From assembly GCF_002863225.1 (NCBI RefSeq), contig NZ_PKEK01000062.1, positions 34,398-98,397 of the forward strand: a stretch of 64,000 bases of DNA. The letters are read 5' to 3'. Origin of the DNA: Mycobacterium sp. GTDB lineage: Bacteria > Actinomycetota > Actinomycetes > Mycobacteriales > Mycobacteriaceae. Position numbers and translations under genes: made by a program. The notes below the pieces were generated by a model. That model did not search any database and was not told where the DNA came from. It was given only the letters and a program-made list of their open reading frames with translations. Of the stretch, positions 1 to 8,559 are shown piece by piece. Numbering within the stretch: position 1 is the stretch's first letter; each line of letters starts with the position of its first letter.

Positions 1-692
1 AGTCCGAAATCGGCCGACTGCAAGACGGATTCAATCGCATGGTCTCGGGAATCGCCGAGCGCGACCGGCTGCGGGACTTGTTCGGGCGTCACGTCGGCGC
101 CGACGTGGCGCGGCGCGCGATCGACGAGGGCACCTCGCTGTCCGGCGATGTACGCGAGGCCGCAATCCTTTTCATCGACCTGGTCGGTTCCACGACGTTG
201 GCAGGGAGCCGGCCCCCGCAAGAAGTGGCGCGGGTGCTCAACGATTTCTTCAGAATCGTGGTCAGCGCCGTCGACGACCACCATGGATTGATCAACAAGT
301 TCCAGGGTGACGCCGCGCTGGCCGTCTTCGGGGCGCCGCTGGCCCACGGCGATTACGCATCGGCGGCGCTGGCGACCGCGCGACTGCTGCGCAGCCAGCT
401 GCACAGGCTGCCACAGGTCGACTTCGGCATCGGTGTCTCCGCCGGCCCGGTATTTGCAGGCAATATCGGGGCCGAAAACCGTTACGAATACACCGTTGTC
501 GGCGATGCGGTCAATGAAGCCGCGCGGCTGGCCGACTTGGCCAAGACGCTGGGTCAGCGCATCGTGTCCTCGTCCGCCGCAATCGACCGCGCTGATGGCG
601 CCGAGCGTGCCCACTGGGCGTCGGAGGGCGAGACGGTGCTGCGCGGTCGCTCTGACCCCACCGAGATCTGGACTCCGACGAGAGAGGACTAG
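1..692 (+). CDS. Membrane adenylate/guanylate cyclase, C-terminal part (5' end outside window)
   Basis: The reading frame is open from the left edge (codons from base 3), so the first Met inside the window (base 39) is not the start. The first codons (EIGRLQDGFNRM) look like the end of a HAMP linker, followed by a class III nucleotide cyclase domain. Visible motifs are FIDLVGST (metal-binding Asp), NKFQGDAALAVFG (purine-binding Lys region) and VVGDAVNEAARL (Asn/Arg transition-state pair). The usual catalytic residues are therefore present. This fits the mycobacterial multi-pass HAMP cyclases that make cAMP at the inner membrane. The membrane part is not visible. A gap of 2 nt separates it from the next gene. 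Confidence 0.9.
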   Translation, partial: SEIGRLQDGFNRMVSGIAERDRLRDLFGRHVGADVARRAIDEGTSLSGDVREAAILFIDLVGSTTLAGSRPPQEVARVLNDFFRIVVSAVDDHHGLINKFQGDAALAVFGAPLAHGDYASAALATARLLRSQLHRLPQVDFGIGVSAGPVFAGNIGAENRYEYTVVGDAVNEAARLADLAKTLGQRIVSSSAAIDRADGAERAHWASEGETVLRGRSDPTEIWTPTRED

Positions 693-694
693 CG

Positions 695-1339
695 GTGGCC
701 GACACCGACAACCACGCCGTGTTCGCAGCGGTGGCAGACCAACGCCGTCGATTCGCCGATCTGATCGACGGCCTCGACGAGCGGCAATTGGCGACGCCGA
801 GCCTGTGCCACGGCTGGGATGTCAAGACCGTCGCCGCTCACGTCGTGAGCACCGTCCTCGACGGAATGCCGGGTTTCTTCCGAATGGCCGTCCGGCGGCG
901 GAGTCTGAGTCGCGGAATCGACGACCTGGCGAAGCGGCGGGCGCAGGCGCCGATCGCTGAGATCATTGCCGCACTGTACGAACATGCCGACCGCCCGGTC
1001 AGCTCGCCGCTGTTCGGCCCGCGGGGGCCGCTGGCCGACATCCTGGTACACAGCGGTGACGTCCGGATTGCGCTCGGCATGCCCTTCGAGCCGGACCCGC
1101 GGCACGCCGTCCCGGCCATGGACTTTCTCACCGGCCCCTGGCCGATCGGTTTCGTGCCGCCGCGCCGGCTTCGCGGAATTCGATTGTCCGCCAACGACGT
1201 AGCGCGATCCTGGGGTGCCGGCAGCGAGGCCACCGGTCCGCTGGCCGCGCTGCTGATGAGTGCCTGTGGACGTGCCGCGTCGCTGGACGCGCTGGAGGGA
1301 CCGGGCGCGGCCGTCCTTCGTCGACGTTTGAACAGCTGA
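695..1339 (+). CDS. Maleylpyruvate isomerase family protein (mycothiol-type DinB fold)
   Basis: A 214-aa protein with a GTG start two bases after the cyclase stop and a GA-rich site (GAGAGAGG) upstream. It shows the N-terminal pattern of the family, with LxxHGWDVKTVAAHVV near residue 35, a central region, and ILVHSGDVRIALG near residue 112, where a His/Asp set typical of DinB-like metal sites appears. Family members are often mycothiol-dependent isomerases or transferases, but the substrate of this one cannot be read from sequence. It is probably cotranscribed with the cyclase. The exact function is uncertain; the family call is good. Confidence 0.75.
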   Translation: MADTDNHAVFAAVADQRRRFADLIDGLDERQLATPSLCHGWDVKTVAAHVVSTVLDGMPGFFRMAVRRRSLSRGIDDLAKRRAQAPIAEIIAALYEHADRPVSSPLFGPRGPLADILVHSGDVRIALGMPFEPDPRHAVPAMDFLTGPWPIGFVPPRRLRGIRLSANDVARSWGAGSEATGPLAALLMSACGRAASLDALEGPGAAVLRRRLNS

Positions 1340-1369
1340 AGAGTACGGCCGAACCCGGATCGGTGGCCG

Positions 1370-1388
1370 TGCCGAATGGCTTACAGTA
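1370..1388 (+). promoter_or_regulatory. 19-bp TAC-N13-GTA operator, site 1, fused to a -10 element
   Basis: TGCCGAATGGCTTACAGTA. It matches site 9 (52045) at 16 of 19 positions. Its TACAGT (1382-1387) fits a TANNNT -10 box lying six bases before ATG 1394, so the site would overlap the core promoter of a leaderless transcript. A regulator bound here would block RNA polymerase. Confidence 0.6.
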
Positions 1389-1393
1389 TCGCC

Positions 1394-2476
1394 ATGCCGA
1401 TTCCCCGATATCCGGACGATGTCACCGTCGAATGGCTTTCCGCCGTGCTGGGCGGCGACACACCGTTGTCCGACGTGGACGTCACTGCCATCGGCACGGG
1501 TCAGACCGGAGCGACGTATCGGGTTTCGGTGACCTACAAAGGTAAGACCAGTCTGCCGGACACCTTCGTGATCAAGCTGCCCGCCCAGGACGACGCCGTG
1601 CGCGACCGGGTGACCATCGGCTACCGCAGTGAATGCGCCTTCTACACCGGCGTCGTCGATCAGGTGAAGGTGCCGACCCCGGACTGCTTCTACTGTGAGA
1701 TCAGCGACGACGCGCTGGACTACGCACTGCTGCTGGCCGACCAGGCTCCCGCGACACAGGGCGATCAGATCGCGGGTTGTGCCGAGCGCGAGGCGCGTCT
1801 GGCCGTCACGGCGCTGGCCGGACTGCACGGGCCGAGTTGGTGCGATCCGGTGTGGCTCGACTTTCCTGGCATCGCGTTCGCGCGGCCCGACGAGGCGTCG
1901 GCCAACGGGCTGGGCGAGGTCGCGCGGATGAGCGCGGAGATCACGCTGGACAAGCTCGGTGATCGGATGAGCGCCGCGGACCGGCAAACCTTCTCGGCGG
2001 CAATGGATTTAGTGGCGCCGTGGCTGATGGCCGAGCGAGACCGCTTTGCGCTGCTGCACGGCGACTACCGTCTGGACAACCTGCTGTTCTTTCCCGGGGG
2101 GGCCGGGGTGACGGTGGTGGACTGGCAGACGCTGGGGGTGGGTCTGCCGGCCCGCGACCTCGCGTACTTCACCGCGACCAGCCTCAAGCCCGAACTGCGC
2201 GCCGCGATCGAGAAGGACCTCGTCGACGACTACCACCGTGAATTACAGGGCTATGGCGTCAGCGGTTACGACCGCGAAAGTTGTTGGCAAGATTACCGAC
2301 TCGGTATGACGCAGACGGTGTTGATATCGGCGCTGGGTTTCGCGTTCGCCACCGCCACCGACCGCGGTGACGACATGGTGCTCACCATGCTGGCACGAGG
2401 CTGCCAGGCAATCCGCGAACTGGGTTCGCTGGAACTGGTCGGGCAATACGCCGCCGAGCAGGCGTCGTCGACATGA
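1394..2476 (+). CDS. Phosphotransferase family protein (aminoglycoside phosphotransferase/choline kinase fold)
   Basis: A 360-aa kinase-fold protein. It contains the catalytic loop LLHGDYRLDNLLF near residue 221 and the metal-binding VVDWQ near 242, both intact. This family phosphorylates small hydroxylated molecules, and actinobacterial members often sit beside acyl-CoA dehydrogenase and hydrolase genes. The start is set at ATG 1394 because a -10-like TACAGT ends six bases upstream (leaderless). An in-frame ATG at 1376 lies inside the operator and has no ribosome site. The stop overlaps the start of the next gene. This is the first gene of a three-gene operon with an FMO and an alpha/beta hydrolase. 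Confidence 0.82.
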   Translation: MPIPRYPDDVTVEWLSAVLGGDTPLSDVDVTAIGTGQTGATYRVSVTYKGKTSLPDTFVIKLPAQDDAVRDRVTIGYRSECAFYTGVVDQVKVPTPDCFYCEISDDALDYALLLADQAPATQGDQIAGCAEREARLAVTALAGLHGPSWCDPVWLDFPGIAFARPDEASANGLGEVARMSAEITLDKLGDRMSAADRQTFSAAMDLVAPWLMAERDRFALLHGDYRLDNLLFFPGGAGVTVVDWQTLGVGLPARDLAYFTATSLKPELRAAIEKDLVDDYHRELQGYGVSGYDRESCWQDYRLGMTQTVLISALGFAFATATDRGDDMVLTMLARGCQAIRELGSLELVGQYAAEQASST

Positions 2477-3816
2477 TGCGCCGGCCACGCACCGCCGTGA
2501 TCGGCGCCGGCATCAGCGGTCTGACCGCCGGCAAGATGCTCAACGACTACGACGTGCCTTACACCACGTTCGAGACGTCAGACCGGATCGGCGGCAACTG
2601 GGCATTCGGCAACCCCAACGGACACAGCAGTGCCTACCGTTCGTTGCACATCGACACGTCCAAGCATCGATTGTCCTTCAAGGACTTTCCCGTTCCCGAG
2701 CACTTCCCGGCGTTCCCACACCACTCGGACATCAAGGCGTACCTCGACGCGTACGCCGACACGTTCGGCCTGCTGGAGAACATCGAATTCGGCAACGGCG
2801 TCACCCGGGCGCACCGCAACGACGGCGGTGGTTGGCTCATCGAGGACCAGGCCGGCGCCACCCGGGAATTCGATCTGCTGGTAGTCGGCAACGGCCATCA
2901 CTGGGACGCCCGATGGCCGGACTTCCCCGGCACCTTCGACGGTGACGTTCTCCATTCGCACCACTACATCGATCCGCATACGCCGCTGGAGTTGACCGGC
3001 AAGCGAATCCTTGTGGTGGGCTTGGGAAACAGTGCGGCCGACATCACCGTCGAGCTGTCGTCGCGTGCGCTACAGAACCGGGTGACGCTGTCCACCCGAT
3101 CGAGCGCGTGGATCGTTCCGAAGTACATCGCCGGACGGCCCGGTGACAAGTTCTTCAAGACGTCGCCCCACTTGCCGTTGTCGTGGCAGCGCAAAGCGAT
3201 TCAGGCGCTGATGCCGCTGATGGGCACCGACCCCACGCTTTACGGATTGCCGGCGCCCAACCACAAGATCTTCGAGGCCCACCCGACGCAATCGGTGGAG
3301 TTGCCGCTGCGGCTCGGCTCGGGCGATGTGGTTCCCAAGCCGAATATCGCCCGACTCGACGGCAACCTGGTTCACTTCGAGGACGACACCAGCGACGAGT
3401 TCGACGCGATCGTCTACGCCACCGGCTACAACATCACCTTTCCGTTCTTCGACCCCGGGCTGATCAGCGCCCCGGACAACCAGATTCGGCTCTACAAGCG
3501 CATGTTCAAGCCCGGTTTCGAGGATTTGGCCTTCATCGGCTTCGCGCAAGCCGTGCCGACGCTGTTCCCGTTCGTCGAATGTCAGTCGCGGCTGTTGGCC
3601 GCGTACGCGGTCGGACGCTACGCGCTGCCGACGGCGGCGGAGATGGAACGTGTCATCGACGCCGACCAGCAGATGTATGTGGGCCACTGCACCGATCGGC
3701 CCCGCCACACGCAGCAGGTCGACTATTTCTACTACGAACACGACATCCGGACGCGGGAACTGCCCGCCGGGGCCAAGCGGGCCGAAACGCGAGCGGCTCA
3801 GTCGGCATTCGCATGA
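2473..3816 (+). CDS. Flavin-containing monooxygenase (FMO-type)
   Basis: A 447-aa flavoprotein with an FAD dinucleotide motif GAGISGL near residue 11, the FMO fingerprint FDGDVLHSHHY near 155-165, an NADPH Rossmann motif VGLGNSAAD near 180, and the ATGY motif near 315. All signature residues are present. It would use NADPH and O2 to oxygenate a nucleophilic heteroatom or a ketone. The ATG overlaps the kinase TGA, and the end overlaps the hydrolase start, so the three genes are coupled. ATG 2476 is an equally possible start. Confidence 0.88.
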   Translation: MMRRPRTAVIGAGISGLTAGKMLNDYDVPYTTFETSDRIGGNWAFGNPNGHSSAYRSLHIDTSKHRLSFKDFPVPEHFPAFPHHSDIKAYLDAYADTFGLLENIEFGNGVTRAHRNDGGGWLIEDQAGATREFDLLVVGNGHHWDARWPDFPGTFDGDVLHSHHYIDPHTPLELTGKRILVVGLGNSAADITVELSSRALQNRVTLSTRSSAWIVPKYIAGRPGDKFFKTSPHLPLSWQRKAIQALMPLMGTDPTLYGLPAPNHKIFEAHPTQSVELPLRLGSGDVVPKPNIARLDGNLVHFEDDTSDEFDAIVYATGYNITFPFFDPGLISAPDNQIRLYKRMFKPGFEDLAFIGFAQAVPTLFPFVECQSRLLAAYAVGRYALPTAAEMERVIDADQQMYVGHCTDRPRHTQQVDYFYYEHDIRTRELPAGAKRAETRAAQSAFA

Positions 3817-4727
3817 CGCACACCCAGGTGACCTTTCGATCGGGTGACACCACCTGCGACGCATGGCATTTCCGCGGTATCGGTGACCGCTTCGGCGGTC
3901 CCGCCGGTCGCCCGATCGTGGTGATGGCACACGGCATCGCTGGCACCAAAGACTCCGGTCTGGAGCCCTTCGCCCAGCGACTCAGTGGCGCCGGTGTGGA
4001 CGTGCTGGCATTCGACTACCGGGGCTTCGGGGCGTCCAGCGGCCAGCCGCGCCAAACAGTCTCGGTCGCAAAGCAATTGGACGACTATCGTGCCGCGGTT
4101 GCGGCGGCGCGGCAGCTCGCCGGGGTAGATCCCGGCAAGGTGGTGCTGTGGGGCGTCTCGTTCTCCGGTGGTCACGTGCTGCGGGTGGCCGCAGATGATC
4201 CCAGCGTCGGCGCCGTCATCGCGCTGACGCCGCTGACCAGTGGGCTGGCCACCGGCCGGCTGGCCGTCACGCAGCGTGATCTGGTGTCCGGAATGCGCTG
4301 GACGGCAGCCGGTGTGAAGGGACGTGTCGCCGCCGCGATGGGCGGCAGAGCCACCTACATGCCGGTGGTCGGCCGCCCTGGCCAGGCGGGTGCGCTGACG
4401 CTTCCGGGCGCCTACGAGAACTATCTGTCGATGGCGGGTCCGACCTGGCGCAACGAGATCGACGCCGGTGTCGGACTACAGCTGGCGAAGGTGCGATCGT
4501 CCGGCGCGGCAGCGAAACTGCGCTGCCCGCTGCTGGTCCAGATCGCCGACTTCGACCGGTTCGTTCCGGCGGAGTCGGTCGTCAAAGTCGCGGTGCGGGG
4601 GAGGGCTGAAGTCCACCACTACCCCTGCGACCATTTCGACGTGTGGCCCGGTCAGGAGTGGTTCGACAAAGTCGTCGACCATCAAGTGGCGTTCATCGTC
4701 AGAGCGTTGGCGCGCAACAGCTCCTAG
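3813..4727 (+). CDS. Alpha/beta hydrolase
   Basis: A 304-aa alpha/beta hydrolase. The start is ATG 3813 in an ATGA overlap with the FMO stop; the frame is open further upstream, but that part is a shadow of the FMO gene. The oxyanion segment AHGIAGT is near residue 39, the nucleophile elbow WGVSFSGGH near 115, an acid in ADFDRFVP near 245, and the His in CDHFDVW near 274. It is likely an esterase or lactone/ester hydrolase acting after the monooxygenase. Its TAG overlaps the stop of the convergent SDR by a few bases, leaving no room for a terminator. Confidence 0.85.
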   Translation: MTHTQVTFRSGDTTCDAWHFRGIGDRFGGPAGRPIVVMAHGIAGTKDSGLEPFAQRLSGAGVDVLAFDYRGFGASSGQPRQTVSVAKQLDDYRAAVAAARQLAGVDPGKVVLWGVSFSGGHVLRVAADDPSVGAVIALTPLTSGLATGRLAVTQRDLVSGMRWTAAGVKGRVAAAMGGRATYMPVVGRPGQAGALTLPGAYENYLSMAGPTWRNEIDAGVGLQLAKVRSSGAAAKLRCPLLVQIADFDRFVPAESVVKVAVRGRAEVHHYPCDHFDVWPGQEWFDKVVDHQVAFIVRALARNSS

Positions 4728-5545
4728 TACTGCGTCGAGCCTTGGTCGACGGGCACCGCCGCCGCCGTGACGAGCCGCGACTCGTCACTGGCCAGCCAGC
4801 AGACCGCGTCGGCGATGTCTTCGGGCTCCGACACCCAGTCGGGCAGAAACGGCGTCAGCACGTTGGCCATCGTCGGAACGGTCTCGTTGGCGCTCGCGAT
4901 CTTGGCAGCCATCTCGCCGCTCCCCATCGCGGTGTTGACCGGACCGGGGTGCACGCTGTTCACCCGGATCGCATGCCGGCCGAGCTCGGCGGCGAAGGCG
5001 CGGGCCATGCCGGTGACGGCGTGCTTGCTGGCGGTGTAGTGCACCATGAACGGCTGCATCTTCAGGCCTGCCGCCGAGCTGATCAGGATGATCGACCCGC
5101 CGCGGCCGCCGTCGACGATGTGCTGAGCACCGGCCATCACGGTGTTCCAAACGCCAGTCACATTGATGTCCAGCACGTCTCGGAACGATTCGGGCGTGAT
5201 CTCGTTCCACACCTGCGGCGCCGCGATGCCGGCGTTGGCGACGATGACGTCGAGCCGGCCGAGGGTGGCGACAGCGCTGCTGACGGTGTCGCGCAGGCCG
5301 TCGAAATCCCGGACGTCGATCGCCGAGGCGATGATGCGACGACCGGTGGCCTCGACCAGCCGACTGGTCTCGGCGAGGTCTTCTGGCGTCGCCGAGTCGT
5401 ACGGCACACAGGATGGCAGCTTTCCGGCGATGTCGACGGCGATGATGTCAGCGCCCTCGCGGGCCAGTCGCGCAGCGTGCGCGCGACCCTGCCCGCGCGC
5501 CGCTCCGGTGATGAATGCGACCTTGTCCGCGAGCCGACCGGTCAT
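4724..5545 (-). CDS. Mycofactocin-coupled SDR family oxidoreductase
   Basis: A 273-aa short-chain dehydrogenase. The cofactor motif GAARGQGRAHA is near residue 14 and the catalytic Ser and YTASK near 155-170. The stretch ARGQGRAHAARLAREGAD and the long insert after IIAVDI are typical of the mycofactocin-dependent (carveol dehydrogenase-like) SDR subfamily, in which bound NAD is recycled by mycofactocin. It would oxidise a secondary alcohol to a ketone, a fitting partner for the flavin monooxygenases here. A weak copy of the 19-bp operator lies just upstream. No mycofactocin biosynthesis genes are in the window. Confidence 0.85.
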   Translation of the reverse strand: MTGRLADKVAFITGAARGQGRAHAARLAREGADIIAVDIAGKLPSCVPYDSATPEDLAETSRLVEATGRRIIASAIDVRDFDGLRDTVSSAVATLGRLDVIVANAGIAAPQVWNEITPESFRDVLDINVTGVWNTVMAGAQHIVDGGRGGSIILISSAAGLKMQPFMVHYTASKHAVTGMARAFAAELGRHAIRVNSVHPGPVNTAMGSGEMAAKIASANETVPTMANVLTPFLPDWVSEPEDIADAVCWLASDESRLVTAAAVPVDQGSTQY

Positions 5546-5567
5546 GTGCGCTCCATATCGTAAAGGT

Positions 5568-5586
5568 CACTGTAACTCCGTCGATA
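5568..5586 (-). promoter_or_regulatory. Weak 19-bp operator, site 2 (SDR promoter)
   Basis: On the minus strand TATCGACGGAGTTACAGTG. It keeps the TTACAGT half and the TA..G start of the motif but lacks perfect ends. It sits 23-41 bp before the SDR start codon, with a -10-like TACGAT between them. Confidence 0.35.
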
Positions 5587-5640
5587 CTAGCCTCGGCGGT
5601 TAGACCGTTGTCGTTCGCGGCGTCGTGCGAGAATTCCGCC

Positions 5641-6510
5641 GTGAAAAAGGGGGGCATTGCTGCCGTCGCGTTGTTCATCGCGGCGTACGTCGCCACGATC
5701 GTGCTGTACAGCCACACCGGCATGGGGCGGCCGCACGAGATAGCCCACGGTGAGCCGACGGCCGACGGAACCACCGTTGTGTGTGATGTCGAAGAGCTTG
5801 CGCCGGTCAAAGGGGTGTTGACCGTCAACCTCACCGTCGTCCCGGGACCCGCTCTGCTGGATCCTGTCACCCACGGGCTCAAGGAGGACCTCAGCGTTGC
5901 GGTCGCATCTGCCGTGGTGCCTACCAAACGGACGTGGGTGAAAGACGTTGTTCCCGGGGTCTTTCCGGTGCAGCTGACGGTGACCGGGGATCCATCGAGC
6001 TGGCCATTCGACCGTTATGAGACGGGGTCGATCACCGTGGAGTTGTTTCACGGGCGCAAGAAGCCCGAACGTGCTTCGGTGACGGTCTTCGACCGAATAC
6101 CGGGATGGAAGGTCGACGTCGAGAATGCGGGCAACCGCCCGACGCCGACGCCGTATCACGTGGTGTTACACCGATCGCCGAGCACCGCGGCTTTCGCGGC
6201 GATCATCCTTGCCGTGCTGATCACACTCGCCGGATTAGCCCTGTTCGTCGCGGTTCAGACGGTGGCATTCAAACGCGAATTCTTCCCCCCGATGACGACA
6301 TGGTATGCGGCGCTTCTTTTTTCAGTGGTGCCGCTGAGAAATGCGCTACCCGACGCGCCACCGATCGGCTTCTGGGTGGATGTCACCGTCGTGCTGTGGG
6401 TGATCGTCGTCCTGGTGATCTCCATGGCGCTGTACGTGTACTGCTGGTGGCGACATGTCAACGCAAAGCCCGCGACGCCGCCCGTCACTGCCGGCGCTGG
6501 GCCGCCTTGA
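5641..6510 (+). CDS. DUF4436-type membrane protein
   Basis: About 289 aa starting at GTG 5641; the frame extends upstream to 5515 but that part has no coding character and overlaps the SDR promoter. One N-terminal membrane segment (AAVALFIAAYVATIVL) is followed by a roughly 150-residue extracytoplasmic domain with beta-rich composition. Three more hydrophobic segments lie around residues 183-205, 220-230 and 240-265, then a short basic/proline tail. The layout and the terminal PPIGFWVD segment fit the actinobacterial DUF4436 family, whose role is unknown. Its 3' end overlaps the convergent acyl-CoA dehydrogenase by 26 bp. Confidence 0.7.
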   Translation: MKKGGIAAVALFIAAYVATIVLYSHTGMGRPHEIAHGEPTADGTTVVCDVEELAPVKGVLTVNLTVVPGPALLDPVTHGLKEDLSVAVASAVVPTKRTWVKDVVPGVFPVQLTVTGDPSSWPFDRYETGSITVELFHGRKKPERASVTVFDRIPGWKVDVENAGNRPTPTPYHVVLHRSPSTAAFAAIILAVLITLAGLALFVAVQTVAFKREFFPPMTTWYAALLFSVVPLRNALPDAPPIGFWVDVTVVLWVIVVLVISMALYVYCWWRHVNAKPATPPVTAGAGPP

Positions 6511-7651
6511 CCAGGTTGCCGCCGATGATCAGCCGCTGAATCTCGCTGGTGCCCTCGTACAGTCGCAGCAGTCGCACGTCGCGGTAGATGCGCTCGACCG
6601 GCACCTCACGCATGTAGCCGCTGCCACCGTGAATCTGCACCGCGAGATCGGCGACCTTGCCTGCCATTTCGGTACAGAACACCTTGGCCGCCGAGGGGGC
6701 GATCCGGCGATCCTCGTCGTGGAGCCACATCCGGGCGGCGTCGCGGACCAGAGCGCGGCCGGCCATCACCCCGGTCTGCTGGTCGGCCAGCATCGCCTGC
6801 ACGAGCTGAAAGCTGCCGATCGGTTTGCCGCCCTGGGTTGCTGAGGCGGCGTACGCGACGGACTCGTCCAGGGCGCGCTGGGCGGCGCCCACCGCCAGTG
6901 CCGCAATGTGGATCCGGCCGCGGGCGAGCGATGTCATCGCCGCCCGGTAGCCGATGTCCTCGCTGCCACCGATCAACGCGGAGGCCGCCACCCGCACGTC
7001 GGTGAAGCGGACGTCGGCGGTCCAGGCACCCTCCTGTCCCATCTTGGCGTCTTTCGGCCCGACCTCGACACCGTCCGCGTCGGCGGGCACCAGGAAGACC
7101 GCAATGCCCGGTCCCGCGTCGTCAGCCGGGCGGGTCCGCGCGAAGACCACGAACAGGTCGGCGACCGGGGCATTGGTGATGTATTGCTTCTCGCCGGTGA
7201 TCACCCAGTCGCCGCCGTCGCTGACGGCCTTGGTGCGCAGGCCTGCCGGGTTTGATCCGGCGCCGGGCTCGGTCAGCGCGAACGAGGCGACCTTGCCCGA
7301 GGCGAGTGCCTCCAGCCAGGTGGCTTTCTGCTCGTCGGTGCCGAAACCGACCAGGACTTGGCCGGCAATGCCGTTGTTGGTGCCGAACATCGATCGCAGC
7401 GCCATCGAGGTGTAGCCGAGTTCCATCGCCAATTCGACGTCCTGGGTGATGTCGAGGCCCAGGCCACCCCACTCCTGCGGAATCGCATAGCCGAACAGGC
7501 CCATGTCCTTGGCCTGCTGCCGAAGGTCGTCCGGCACCCGATCGTCGGCCAGAATCTCCTGCTCGCGCGGCACGACGGCGGTCCGAACGAACTGGCGGGT
7601 GGCCGCCAGGATCTGCTGGAAATCGTCGTCGTCGACGGCAGCAGTAGGCAT
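6485..7651 (-). CDS. Acyl-CoA dehydrogenase
   Basis: A 388-aa single-subunit acyl-CoA dehydrogenase. Visible are the FAD/substrate segment FALTEPGAGSNPAG near residue 125, ITGEKQYITN near 152, the QIHGGSGYMRE motif near 340, and the catalytic glutamate in YEGTSEIQ at about 366. It introduces the alpha,beta double bond into an acyl-CoA with transfer to ETF. It is divergent from the SDR-thiolase operon across a 167-bp AT-rich promoter region. The ATG start at 7651 has a GGAGCG-type site upstream. Confidence 0.92.
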   Translation of the reverse strand: MPTAAVDDDDFQQILAATRQFVRTAVVPREQEILADDRVPDDLRQQAKDMGLFGYAIPQEWGGLGLDITQDVELAMELGYTSMALRSMFGTNNGIAGQVLVGFGTDEQKATWLEALASGKVASFALTEPGAGSNPAGLRTKAVSDGGDWVITGEKQYITNAPVADLFVVFARTRPADDAGPGIAVFLVPADADGVEVGPKDAKMGQEGAWTADVRFTDVRVAASALIGGSEDIGYRAAMTSLARGRIHIAALAVGAAQRALDESVAYAASATQGGKPIGSFQLVQAMLADQQTGVMAGRALVRDAARMWLHDEDRRIAPSAAKVFCTEMAGKVADLAVQIHGGSGYMREVPVERIYRDVRLLRLYEGTSEIQRLIIGGNLVKAAQRRQ

Positions 7652-7742
7652 GGATCAACGCTCCTTCTTCGGCGGTTCGATCAGGGCTCAGGGCCCGGGA
7701 TTCAGTGGCGCCGCTACCCCGGCCGGACGCCAGTCAGGCACG

Positions 7743-7761
7743 ATCATATATGAAATACGAT
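7743..7761. promoter_or_regulatory. AT-rich dyad in divergent promoter (ACAD / SDR operon)
   Basis: ATCATATATGAAATACGAT is an imperfect palindrome with ATC/GAT ends, the only AT-rich patch in the 167-bp intergenic region. It differs from the TAC-N13-GTA motif. On the plus strand it is followed by GATAAT-like -10 sequence. A possible owner is the GntR protein at 12184, the last gene of the plus operon. This is inference. Confidence 0.35.
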
Positions 7762-7818
7762 GTTCGATAATGCCCCGGCGCCCTGTCGCCGCGGACCTGA
7801 CAGGAAGACGGTGATCGT

Positions 7819-8559
7819 GTGTCGTTGTTGAGCGGTAAGACTGCAGTCGTCACGGGGGGCGCCCAGGGTCTCGGCCTGGCCATCGCGCACCGCTTCGTCG
7901 ACGAGGGCGCGCGAGTGGTACTCGGCGACCTGAATCTCGAGGCGACGCAGAAGGCGGCTGCTGAGTTGGGCGGCGACGCCGTTGCCCTAGCGGTGCGCTG
8001 CGACGTCACCTCCGGCGACGACGTCGACGCCTTGCTGAGCGCAGCGGTAGACGGCTTCGGCTCGCTCGACGTGATGGTCAACAACGCCGGCATCACCCGC
8101 GACGCGACGATGCGCAAGATGACCGAGGAGCAGTTCGACCAGGTGATCGCCGTGCACCTGAAAGGGACCTGGAACGGGCTGCGCAAGTCCGCTGCGATCA
8201 TGCGGGAGAACAAGAGTGGCGCCATCGTCAACATGTCGTCGATCTCCGGAAAAGTCGGCATGATCGGCCAGACCAATTATTCGGCGGCGAAGGCCGGCAT
8301 CGTCGGCATGACCAAAGCGGCGTCGAAGGAACTCGCGCATCTCGGTGTGCGGGTCAACGCGATCCAGCCCGGGCTGATCAGGTCGGCGATGACCGAGGCC
8401 ATGCCACAACGCATTTGGGACGAGAAGTTGGCCGAGATTCCGATGGGGCGGGCCGGCGAGCCCGAGGAGGTCGCCAAGGTCGCGCTGTTCCTCGCGAGCG
8501 ACCTCTCGTCGTACATGACCGGAACCGTGCTCGAGGTGACCGGCGGCAGGCACCTGTGA
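7819..8559 (+). CDS. SDR, 3-hydroxyacyl-CoA dehydrogenase/FabG-like
   Basis: A 246-aa classical SDR with TGGAQGLGLA at residues 12-21, NNAG near 90, a catalytic Ser in MSSISG, and YSAAK near 154. It resembles FabG/3-hydroxyacyl-CoA dehydrogenases and would make the 3-ketoacyl-CoA used by the thiolase directly downstream. The GTG start has AGGAAG nine bases upstream. The TGA overlaps the thiolase GTG (GTGA), so the two are translationally coupled. This is the first gene of a five-gene operon ending with a GntR regulator. Confidence 0.88.
   Translation: MSLLSGKTAVVTGGAQGLGLAIAHRFVDEGARVVLGDLNLEATQKAAAELGGDAVALAVRCDVTSGDDVDALLSAAVDGFGSLDVMVNNAGITRDATMRKMTEEQFDQVIAVHLKGTWNGLRKSAAIMRENKSGAIVNMSSISGKVGMIGQTNYSAAKAGIVGMTKAASKELAHLGVRVNAIQPGLIRSAMTEAMPQRIWDEKLAEIPMGRAGEPEEVAKVALFLASDLSSYMTGTVLEVTGGRHL

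Noticed and set aside
689..1987. Long minus-strand open frame opposite the first genes
   Set aside because: It is antisense to two genes with clear domain motifs, is low in complexity (Arg/Gly/His-rich) and has no recognisable domain.
4643..5563. Plus-strand open frame of 306 codons
   Set aside because: It lies opposite the mycofactocin-type SDR and has no domain pattern.
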